From Pseudomonas taiwanensis (lineage in GTDB: Bacteria > Pseudomonadota > Gammaproteobacteria > Pseudomonadales > Pseudomonadaceae): a DNA stretch of 64,000 nt. The stretch is from contig NZ_QJRF01000033.1 in NCBI RefSeq assembly GCF_013393345.1, positions 98,208 through 162,207 of the forward strand, written 5' to 3'. The notes below the pieces were generated by a model. It saw only the letters and a program-made list of their open reading frames with translations. It had not been told where the DNA came from and ran no database searches. Positions within the stretch are counted from its first letter, which is position 1. Each line of letters starts with the position of its first letter. Shown here one piece after another: positions 53,463 to 63,400 of the stretch. The position numbers and the translations under genes are program-made.

Positions 53463-55619
53463 TCAGGCGTTGCCCTGACCGATGCGGCCCTTGCGCAGGG
53501 CGTCGATGACGGTGTCCTTGGCTCCGTCGGCAACGATCTGGCCGTTGTCCAGCACCACCAGGCGGTCCACCAGCGCCAGCATTGAACTGCGATGGGTGAT
53601 GAGGACCAGGGTCTTGCTCGTCGACCAGATCGACAGGCGCTGGCGCAGCTGTTCCTCGCTCGAGTTGTCCATGGCGCTGGTGGGTTCGTCGAGCACCAGC
53701 AGTGGCGGATCGAGCAGCAGCGCGCGAGCCAGCAACACCGCCTGGCGCTGGCCGCTGGACAGCAGTTGGCCGCGCTCGCCTACCGGCCGGTCATAGCCTT
53801 GCGGGTGTTGCCGGGCGAGTTCGGCGACACCGGTCATTTCCGCTACTTCCAGCATGCGGTCGTCATGGACGTGGCGCGCACCCAGGGTGAGGTTGTCGCG
53901 CAGGCTGCCGGCCAGTAATGGCAGATCGTGGCTGACGTAGCCGATCTGCTGGCGCAGGTCGCCGATATCGGTCTGCCGCAGGTCGATACCGTCCAGCAAC
54001 AGTTGGCCTTCGTCCGGCGCATAGAAACCGAGCATCAGGCGCGCCAGGGTGCTCTTGCCCGAACCGCTGCGGCCGATGATGCCGACACGTTCGCCAGCGG
54101 TAATGCGCAGGCTGACCTTGTTGAGTGCCGCCGCGGCCTGCCCCGGATAGCGGAACTCGACCTGGCGCACTTCGAGGTTGCCCTTGAACGCCTGGTGTTC
54201 CAGCGGCTGCTGGATGGCCTCGCGCTCCTGAGGCAGGGCCATCAGCGCGTCCGTGGACTTCATGGTCAGTTGCGCCTGCTGGTAGCGGGTGATCAGTCCG
54301 GCGATCTGCCCCAGGGGCGAGAGCACGCGGCTGTTGAGCATGTAGCAGGCCACCAGGGCGCCGACGCTGAGGTTGCCGGCGATGATGCTGTAGACGCCCG
54401 CGACGATCATCGCCAGGCCGGCGAACTGCTGCATGAACAGCGTGCCGTTGGTGGCCAGGGCGGACAGGAAACGTGCGTGGCTATCGAGCCGGGTGAGGGC
54501 GCCGTGGGTGTGTTCCCAGCGGTGCTGGCGTTCGCTTTCGGCGCCACAGGCCTTGAGGGTTTCCAGGCCGGACAGGGTTTCGATCAGCAGCGCCTGGCGT
54601 TCGGCACCCAGGGCCAGGCTGCGTTGCACCGTGTCGCGCAGGCGCGTCTGGATGATCCAGGCGAAGATCGCGGTGAGCGGGAAGGCGAGGAGCGGGATGA
54701 CCACCAGTGGCCCGCCGAGCAGGCCGATCACCAGTAGCATCAGCACCGAGAAAGGCAGGTCGATCAGGCTGGTGAGGGTGACGGCGGTGAGGAATTCCCG
54801 CAGCCCCTGGAAGTCATGGATGCTCTGGGCGAACCCGCCGATGGTGGCGGGGCGCGCCTTCATCGACATGCCGATGATGCGCTCGAACAGCGTGGCAGAA
54901 AGCACCACGTCGGTCTTCTTGCCGGCGCTGTCCAGCAGGTTGGCGCGCAGCACCCGCAGCAGCAGGTCGAAGCCGGTGCCTATCAACAGGCCGATGGTCA
55001 GCACCCAGAGGGTCGCGGTGGCCTGGTTGGGCACCACGCGGTCGTAGGTCTGCATCACGAACAGCGGCACCAGCATGCCCAGCAGGTTGATCAGCAGGCT
55101 CGCCAGCATCGCATCGGCATAGAGCCAGCGGGACAGCCGCAGGGTGTCGCGGAACCAGGATTTCACTCGTGGCACCAGCGGCGCGTGGGCTTCCTCCAGT
55201 TCGTGGCGCGGGCGCGCGAACAGGGCCTGGCCGCCGTACTCCAGCGCCAGGATCTCGCGCGGAACCCATTGCTCGCCGCCGTCGGCTTCGCACGGCAGGA
55301 TCAATGCGCGCTGGTCATCGAGCCGGGTCAACACGGCGCTGCGCCCGCCCTTGAGCAGTAACAGCAGCGGCAGGTTGAGCGGCGAGATGGCCGCCAGCTC
55401 GCGGCGCAGCAGGCGGCCTTGCAGGCCGGCGCGAGCCGCGGCGCGCGGCAGCAGTTCGGCGGAAAGACGCTGGCCCGGCAGCGGCAGGCCGCTGCTCAGG
55501 CTGGCGCGGCTGGCGGGTCGGCCATGCAGGCGACAGAGGATCAGCAAGCCATCGAGCAAGGGGTCGTCATGACCCTGGCGCGGGTCGCGGGGACTGTCAG
55601 CCCTCTCCATGGTGGTCAT
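53463..55619 (-). CDS. Type I secretion ABC transporter/ATPase (LapB-like)
   Basis: 718 residues: N-terminal C39-like domain (DPLLDGLLILCRLHGRPASRASL), which lacks the Cys and His of a peptidase and so serves as a docking domain; an exporter membrane domain (LINLLGMLVPLFVMQTYDRVVPN, a motif typical of RTX/Lap exporters); and an ATPase with Walker [19 protein letters not shown], signature LSSGQRQAVLLARALLL, and Walker B LLVLDEPTSAMDNSSEE. It exports an uncleaved C-terminal-signal substrate. Starts 22 bases after the TolC gene. ATG at 55619, with a second in-frame ATG two codons on. Confidence 0.93.
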   Translation of the reverse strand: MTTMERADSPRDPRQGHDDPLLDGLLILCRLHGRPASRASLSSGLPLPGQRLSAELLPRAAARAGLQGRLLRRELAAISPLNLPLLLLLKGGRSAVLTRLDDQRALILPCEADGGEQWVPREILALEYGGQALFARPRHELEEAHAPLVPRVKSWFRDTLRLSRWLYADAMLASLLINLLGMLVPLFVMQTYDRVVPNQATATLWVLTIGLLIGTGFDLLLRVLRANLLDSAGKKTDVVLSATLFERIIGMSMKARPATIGGFAQSIHDFQGLREFLTAVTLTSLIDLPFSVLMLLVIGLLGGPLVVIPLLAFPLTAIFAWIIQTRLRDTVQRSLALGAERQALLIETLSGLETLKACGAESERQHRWEHTHGALTRLDSHARFLSALATNGTLFMQQFAGLAMIVAGVYSIIAGNLSVGALVACYMLNSRVLSPLGQIAGLITRYQQAQLTMKSTDALMALPQEREAIQQPLEHQAFKGNLEVRQVEFRYPGQAAAALNKVSLRITAGERVGIIGRSGSGKSTLARLMLGFYAPDEGQLLLDGIDLRQTDIGDLRQQIGYVSHDLPLLAGSLRDNLTLGARHVHDDRMLEVAEMTGVAELARQHPQGYDRPVGERGQLLSSGQRQAVLLARALLLDPPLLVLDEPTSAMDNSSEEQLRQRLSIWSTSKTLVLITHRSSMLALVDRLVVLDNGQIVADGAKDTVIDALRKGRIGQGNA

Positions 55620-55641
55620 GATCCTGGACTCCCATGCTGGC

Positions 55642-56997
55642 TCATTTCATGTCGGGCAGCCGGGCTTCGCTCTTCACTTCGGAGACGGCGACGGCTTCTG
55701 CCGGGACAACGACTTTCTGGCGACGCAGGAGGTCGCCCATGGCCGAGATCACGCGGTACATGGAGAACTCTTCGGTGTAGCGCACTTCCACGTAGCGGCG
55801 GTTGGCGGTGAAGAGTTCGTTCTCGCTGTCCAGCAGGTCCAGCAGGGTGCGCTGGCCCAGGCCGAACTGCTGCTGGTAAGCCTCGCGGACGCGGGCGGTG
55901 TAGTCGGCGTAGGAGCGCGCCTCGGGGGTTTGCTTGCGGGCGTTTTCCATGGCGTTCCAGGCCAGCGAGAGGTTCTCGTTGAGCACCCGCAGGGCGTTGT
56001 TGCGGATGTCCATGGATTGGTTGACCTGGTAGGCGGCTGCTTGCAGCCGGGCCTTGTCGCGCATGCCGTTGTACAGGTTGTAATTCATCACCACGCCGGC
56101 TCGCCAGGTGTTGTAGTGACCCTCGTCGCCTTGCACGTTGTCATCGGCGGTGGTGGCCAGTTCGGCATCGAGGCGTGGGTAGAAGGGCGCCTTGGCCGAT
56201 TCGTACTGGCTCTCGGCGGCCTGTACATCGGCCTGGGCCGATTTCAGCAGCGGGTTGGTATCCATCACGCCCTGGCGTGCAGCCAGGAGGTCGGACGGCA
56301 TCTCGGGCTTGACGCTGGACGGCTCCACCAACTCGTCGGCGGGCAGGCCGACGGCGCTGTAGAAGTTGGCTTCCGCATCCGCCAGGTTCACTTCCTCGGT
56401 GTAGAGGTTGTTCTTGGCCAAGGCCAGGCGCGCTTCGGCCTGGTCGAAGTCGGCGGTGCTGCCCACGCCGCGTTCGCTGCGCAGGCCGATCTGGTCGTGG
56501 ATGCGCTCGTGGGCCATCAGGTTGTTCCTGGCCAGGACCACCATCTCACGACGCTTGAGTACTTCCAGGTAAACCTCGACGGTGCGCAGCGCCAGGCTTT
56601 CCGCAGTGCCCAGGGTGAAGTAGGCGCGGGAATTGACCACGGACTGGGTGCGATCCACTTCGTTGGGGGTGTTGAATCCATCGAACAGCATTTGCCGCAG
56701 GCGCAACTCGGCATCGCGGAAATTCAGGGTCTCCTTGTTGTGATCGCCGAGGGCTCGGGTGGTGGGGCTGTCGCTCTGCTCCCGCCCCACACCGGTTATC
56801 AGGTCGACGGTCGGTAAATACCCACCTTTGGCGACTTTGACTTCTTCGTCGGCGACCAGCCGATTCTGGGCGCTGGCGAGGAGTTCGGGATGCTTGTCGA
56901 GGGTGCTCTGGATAGCGTCGGTGAGCGTCATGGCGTGGATTTGCGTGGTTGCCAAGGCAATCAGGATGCCGGACCACAAGGGGGTGAGAGTGTGCAT
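55642..56997 (-). CDS. TolC-family outer membrane channel (LapE/AggA-like)
   Basis: 451 residues with signal peptide (MHTLTPLWSGILIALATTQIHA). TolC-type duplicated helical structure: MTLTDAIQSTLDKHPELLASAQNRLVADEEVKVAKGGYLPTVDL, LRQMLFDGFNTPNEVDRTQ, and FGLGQRTLLDLLDSENELFTANRRYVEVRYTEEFSMYRVISAMGDLL. It provides the outer-membrane conduit of the type I system and, for Lap-type adhesins, the place where the adhesin is held. First gene of the operon; divergent from the adhesin. Confidence 0.93.
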   Translation of the reverse strand: MHTLTPLWSGILIALATTQIHAMTLTDAIQSTLDKHPELLASAQNRLVADEEVKVAKGGYLPTVDLITGVGREQSDSPTTRALGDHNKETLNFRDAELRLRQMLFDGFNTPNEVDRTQSVVNSRAYFTLGTAESLALRTVEVYLEVLKRREMVVLARNNLMAHERIHDQIGLRSERGVGSTADFDQAEARLALAKNNLYTEEVNLADAEANFYSAVGLPADELVEPSSVKPEMPSDLLAARQGVMDTNPLLKSAQADVQAAESQYESAKAPFYPRLDAELATTADDNVQGDEGHYNTWRAGVVMNYNLYNGMRDKARLQAAAYQVNQSMDIRNNALRVLNENLSLAWNAMENARKQTPEARSYADYTARVREAYQQQFGLGQRTLLDLLDSENELFTANRRYVEVRYTEEFSMYRVISAMGDLLRRQKVVVPAEAVAVSEVKSEARLPDMK

Positions 56998-57462
56998 TTC
57001 TTGTCGTTCTCCTTGTTAATACATTGCGTCCTGGCGCCGTAAAATTGGCGAAAATCCATCGAAAACCGTTTCAGGCTTGTAACATCAGAGCTAAGAACAA
57101 CTTTTCGATTACCTAAGAAGAATTTTTCACATGAGTTAGCAGGAAAAATTCTTATGCACTCGTCGGAAATCCAAGACATCTTTTTGCCAGCAGATCGCGG
57201 TTTTTGGGGCTTTCCGGCCTCACCTGCGGTTGCTTAATGCGGTCAAGCACAAATCAAGAAACTCAGGGCGGGGTTAGTCCGGCGTAAAAGGCCGTCGGCG
57301 GGCTGCGTGACGTTTTATTGACATTGCGTGGTTTTCTGGCTGGCGACGCTTCCTCTGGTGCTTCTTCACGTTCCCGTAGTCCGGTTCGGATGTGCTGTGA
57401 CCCCTCATTGACTGGGATCGGCGCTGTCCGTCTGGCAGCACGCGGTGCGGGAGGAAGGAGTC
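56998..57462. promoter_or_regulatory. Divergent promoter region of secretion operon and adhesin
   Basis: 465 bases between the tolC and adhesin starts. The part near tolC (57010-57180) is notably AT-rich compared with the flanking genes, as expected for a regulated promoter, possibly by H-NS-like MvaT or FleQ. I could not find an exact FleQ box. The adhesin end has GGAGGAAGGAG before the ATG at 57463. No RNA or small gene is supported. Confidence 0.5.
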
Positions 57463-60400
57463 ATGGCTGGATCAATCGGGGTCGTTCGGCAGGTCGTCGG
57501 GGACGTGTTCGCGGTAGCTGCGGATGGTTCGCGCCGCCTGCTCACCGAAGGCGATCGGGTCTTCGCAGGTGAGCAACTGGTCACCGGCGCCCAGGGCGCG
57601 GTAGCGGTGGCCCTGGCCAACGGCCAGGAACTGGTGCTCGGACGCGACAGCAGCATGCCGCTGAACAACACGCTGCTGGCCGGCGCGCCCGATGCGACGC
57701 AGCCCGGCACCGACAGCGCGCCGGCTGCGCCCAGCCAGCAGGACCTGACCGACGTCGAGAAACTCCAGGCTGCCATCGAAGCCGGTGTCGACCCGACCCA
57801 GGCCGCTGAAGCCACTGCTGCCGGTCCCGGTGGCGGCGCTGGCGGCGGCAACGCCGGCGGCGGCCACTCGTTCGTACTGCTGGGCGAGACGGCCGGTGCC
57901 GTGGACCCTACCATCGGCTTCCCCACCGGGCCCATCGCCTCCGCTGTGGAGTTCCCGCAACCGGAAACCGGCATTCCCGACATTCCCGACATTCCGCTGG
58001 CGGTACCGGTAGAAGTGCCGGTCAACGGCGTTCCCAGCGCAGTGGATGACACCCAGAGCGTCAGCGAAGGCGAGGAAGGCATTCAGGGCAACGTATTGGG
58101 CAACGACGACGGCGGCCCGGACCTGCCGACGACCTTCGTTTCCTGGCAGGCGGCCAATGCCATCAGCGGAGCCAATGGCAGCCTGTTGGTGAACACGCCC
58201 TACGGCGTGGTGACCCTCAACCCCGACGGCAGCTACAGCTTCCAACTGGCCAATGGCACGCCGGCCGTGGAAAGCCTCGGCGAGGGGGAAACCGTCGACC
58301 TCGGCTTCGGCTACAGCATCCAGGACAGCAACGGTGACCAGAGCTCCGCAAATCTGATCATCACCATCGTCGGCCAGAACGACGTGCCGACGATCGAGGT
58401 CAATTTCCCGGATGTCGGCGGCCGCGTGGTCCAGGTGTTCGAGCGCGGCCTGCCCGGCGGTTCCAGCGAAGGCGATGGCAGCAACGTAGTGCATGGCACC
58501 TTCACGATTCGGGACCCAGACGGTCTGGACAAGCTGAAAAGCCTGGCCGTGGGTGGCCTGGACCTGCAGATCGACGCGACCCACCCGCTTGGCAGCTTGA
58601 TCGGACGGGGTTTCGAAGCGGCGCATGGCACCGTGCAGATCACCGGGTTCGACGCTTCCACGGGTACCTTCAGTTTCAGCTATACGCTCACCCGGCCCAT
58701 TACCGATCTCGCCACGGGTGATGAGCTGGACGGTTTTGTCCTCCAGCTGAGCGACGGTCTGGGTCTTCCGGTCTCGGCCAACGTCAGCATCGAGATCGTC
58801 GACGACGTCCCCACCGCCAGTCCGGACAGCGGCAGCCTGACAGAGAACGGCGAGCCGTCTAGCCTGGCGGGCAATGTGCTGGACAACGACGCCAGTGGCG
58901 CCGACCAGCCGAAGGCCTTCACCAGCTGGAATGGCGTGGCCGGCGCGTCTGCTGGCGAAGGCGGCAGCCTGCTTGTGAACACCCCCTATGGCGTCGTCAC
59001 ACTGAATGCAGACGGTAGCTACAGCTTCGTGCTGGCCAATGGTTCGGCGGCGGTCGAGGCGTTGACCGAAGGCCAGCAGGTCACCCTGCAATACGCCTAT
59101 TCGATGCAGGACGGCGACGGTGATCCGAGCAGCTCGACCCTGACCCTCACCATCACCGGCAGCAACGACATTCCCAGCATCGAAGTCAGCAGCCCGGATG
59201 CTCAGGGCGGGTTGGCTCAGGTATTCGAGAAAGGGCTTTCGGGCGGCAGCAGCGCGGGTGACGGCAGCACCGTCACCACCGGCAGCTTCACCGTGGCCGA
59301 CTCCGACGGCCTGGCCAACCTGAAAACCCTCAGCGTCGGTAGCCTGACGGTGGACCTCACCACCAGCGGCTTCGCCAGCCTGGTCGGGCAGAGCTTTGCC
59401 ACGGTCCACGGCACGGTGCTGATCACCGGCTACAGCGACGGCGCCTACAGCTTCAGCTACACGCTGACCGAGGTGGCTGCTGATGCCGCCGGTCTGGAGA
59501 CGGACGGCTTCCTTATTAATGTGGGCGATGGCCTGGCCAATGCTTCGGCGACCGTCACCATTGAAATCGTCGACGACGTACCGCAGGCCAAGGCGGACAG
59601 TGCGTCGGTCAGCGAAGGCGGCAGCGTGATCGGCAATGTGGTCACGGGAGCGGGATTGGGTTCGGTGGCCGATGCCTTCGGCGCCGATGGTCGTCCGTCG
59701 CCGACTAGTGGTGTGGTGGGTGTGCGTGCCGGTGGCGACACGTCGACGCCGGTTGCCGGCGGCGTGGGCAACAGCATCCCCTCCGCCTTCGGCACCCTGG
59801 TGCTGCATGCCGATGGCAGTTACACCTACACCAGCAATGCCAACAGCCTGGCCCAGGTCGGCACGCTGGATACCTTCACCTACACCATCGTGGATGCCGA
59901 CGGTGACCTCAGCACCACGACCCTGACCATCGATGTGTCCAACATCACCGTGGTGGGTGGCGTACAGGCTGGCTCGGACAATGATGCGCGTGAGGCCGCC
60001 CTCGGCTTTGGCAGCGAGCCGGCCAGCAACGACGAACTCGCCAGCGGCACCCTGGTTGCCAACGGTGGGAACGGGCCTTACAGCTTCAGCCTGGGTGTCG
60101 GAGCCGGCAACGGCCAGTACGGCCAGTTGGTGGTTGGCAGCAATGGCACCTACACCTACACCTTGCTCTCCGCGCCCAAGATCAATCCCGGCGATAACGG
60201 CAACAACCTGCAGTTCACGGAAACCTTCACCTTCCAGGTGGTCGACGCCAACGGCAACACCGGCATTGGCACCCTCACCATCGACATCATCGACGATGTG
60301 CCGAACATCAGCGTGAAGGGGACCGAAGGGCTCGATCTGCAGGTGGACGAAACCACGCTCGGCATCACCGACAGCGGTAATTTCGCAGACGCCTTCGCGC

Positions 60401-63400
60401 CGGTTTTCGGCGCCGATGGGGCCGCCGCCAGCAATGCCATTACCTACGCCCTGGAGGTGAAGGTGCCGGGGGTGGACAGCGGCCTGCGTGACACCGCGAC
60501 GGGCAACAGCATCCTCCTGTTCAAGGAGGGCTCGGACATCGTCGGGCGCGTGGTCGGCGGGGGACAACTCGCCTTCCGTCTGAGCGTGGACGCTAACGGC
60601 ACAGTGACCCTGGAGCAGTCGCGGGCGATCTTCCATACGCCCGACACCGGGCCGGATCAGTCGGCGGGCCTGGCCAGTGCCGACCTGATCACCCTGACCG
60701 CCACCATCACCGACGGTGACGGCGACAAGGACAGCGCATCCCTCGACCTGGGTAACGCCATCAGCTTCAGGGACGATGCACCCAGCATCGACCCGTACGT
60801 GAAAGTCAGCCTCGACGATGACGCTCTGCCTGGCGGCAACCCGGGCGGGGTGGACGACAACACCCCGGACACCCACAACACCAGCGGCGTCATCGCCCAT
60901 GATTTCGGCGCTGACGGCCCCGGCGAGATCGAGTTGCAGGACAGCGGCGCGCCTTATGGCTTCACCTACGTGGAGGTCAACGGCGGCCTGTTGATCAAGC
61001 AGGGTGAAGTCACGGTCATCACTATCACGCTGGACAGGTTCACCGGTGCCTACAGCGTTACCCAGAACGCGCCGATCATGCACCCCGAGGGGTATGACGA
61101 GAACGACCTGACCTTCGAGATCGAATACAAGATCGTCGACCGCGATGGCGACCGTGCCGACGGGTCGCTGTACATCAAGGTGGATGACGACTCGCCCGTG
61201 GTCAGCAGCAATCTCGTGGTGCAACTGGATGACGATGCTCTTTCGGGCGGAAATGCCGACGGCATTGGCGACGTCATGCCGGATACCGCGAACGTCACCG
61301 GCACACTGGGGCACAGCTTCGGGGCGGATGGTCCGGGTTCGATTACGCTGCTTACCAGCGGTGCGCCCGAAGGCTTCAGCTATGAGAAGAGCGGCGACAA
61401 CCTGTTGATCAAACAGGGCGGCCTGACGGTCATTACCCTGGCCCTGAACTGGGCGACCGGTGCTTACAGCGTCGTACAGAACAACCCGATCATGCATCCG
61501 GACGGGTACGACGAAAACGACGTGAGTTTCAGCATTGCCTACAAGGTGACCGATGCCGATGGCGACAGCGTCGCGGGCAACCTGATCATCAACGTGGACG
61601 ACGACACGCCCACGGCTTATGCCGACAGCGCCAGCATCGTCGAAGGCAGCGTTCCCGCTACTGTGGGCGGCAATGTGCTGGACAACGATATGGGCGGCGC
61701 GGATAAACCGAAGGCCTTCACCAGTTGGAACGGCGTGGTCGGCGCCATACCCGGGGATAACGGCAGCCTGCAGGTGAACACCCCCTATGGCGTCCTCACC
61801 CTGCATGCAGACGGTAGCTACAGCTTCGCACTGGCCAATGGTTCGGCTGCCGTCGAAGCGCTCGCGCCGGGCGAACAAGTGGTCCTGCACTACGCCTACA
61901 GCATGCGCGACGCCGACGGCGATGCCAGTCACTCGACCCTGACGCTGACGATCATCGGCAGTAACGACACCCCCACGGTTGAGGTGGCTTTCCCGGATGC
62001 CCAGGGTGGAATGGCCCTGGTATACGAGAAAGGCCTGCCGGATGGTTCCAGCGCCGGGGATGGCAGCACCCAGGTTGATGGCACGTTCAGTCTTGGCGAT
62101 CCAGATGGCATCGGCGATCTGAAGTCCGTCAGCGTTGGCAGCCTGACGGTGGACCTCACTACCAGCAGCTTCGCCAGCCTGGTCGGGCAGAGCTTCAACA
62201 CGGCTCATGGCACCGTGCAGATCACTGGCTACAGCGATGGCACCTACAGCTTCAGCTACACCCTGACCGAGGCCACTACTGACGGCGCTGGGCCGGAGTC
62301 GGATGGCTTCCTGGTCACCGTCAGCGACGGCGTGGCCAGTGCCTCGGCCACCGCGACCATCGAGATCGTCGACGACCTGCCCGCCGCCAATCCCGACAGC
62401 CGTGGCCTGACCGAGAACGGCAGCCCCTCTAGCGTCACCGGCAATGTGCTGGACAACGACGTCGGTGGTGCCGACCAGCCGAAAGCCTTCAGCAGCTGGA
62501 ACAGCGTGGCCGGTGCCACACCGGGGGATAACGACAGCCTGCTGGTGAACACCTCCTATGGCCTGGTGACCCTGCATGGCAACGGCGGCTACAGCTTCGC
62601 GCTGGCCAACGGCTCAGCCGCGGTGGAGGGACTGGATCAGGGCGAGCAGGTTAGCTTGCAGTACGCCTATTCCATGCGCGACGCCGACAACGACCCGAGC
62701 GATTCGACGCTGACCATCACCATTACCGGCAGCAATGATATCCCCACGGTGGATGTCAGCTCCCCGGATGCCCAGGGCGGAATGGCCAAGGTTTATGAGA
62801 AGGGCCTGCCGGAGGGTTCCAGCGCAGGGGACGGCAGCACTGTCACCACCGGCAGCTTCACCGTCGCCGACTCCGATGGATTGGCCAACCTGAAGACCCT
62901 GAACGTCGGCAGCCTCAGCGTCGACCTCACCGCCAGCAGCTTTGCCAGTCTGGTCGGGCTGAGCTTCACCACCGCCCACGGCACGGTGCAGATCACTGGC
63001 TACAGCAATGGCGTCTACAGCTTCAGCTACACGCTGACCGAGGCCACGACTGATGGCGCCGGCCCGGAAACGGACGGCTTCCAGGTCAACGTGGGCGATG
63101 GCCTGGCCAGTGCCTCGGCGAATGTCAGTATCGAGATCGTCGACGATTCTCCAAGCGCCAACCCGGATAGCCGTGGCCTGACCGAGAACGGCAGCCCATC
63201 CAGCGTCAACGGCAATGTGCTGGACAACGATGTGGGGGGCGCGGATCAGCCGAAGGCCTTCACCAGCTGGAATGGCGTGGTTGGCGCAACGCCGGGGGAT
63301 AACGGCAGCCTGTTGGTCAATACGCCCTACGGCGTCGTCACCCTGCATGCCGATGGTAGCTACAGCTTCGCGCTGGCCAATGGTTCGGCGGCGGTGGAGG

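Noticed and set aside
57472..62577. 1701-codon open frame on the minus strand, and another at 62614-63750
   Set aside because: It is antisense to the giant adhesin. The plus strand has a good start, ribosome site, retention module and repeat domains. The minus frame is open only because of high GC and repetitive codons, and its product has no recognisable domain.
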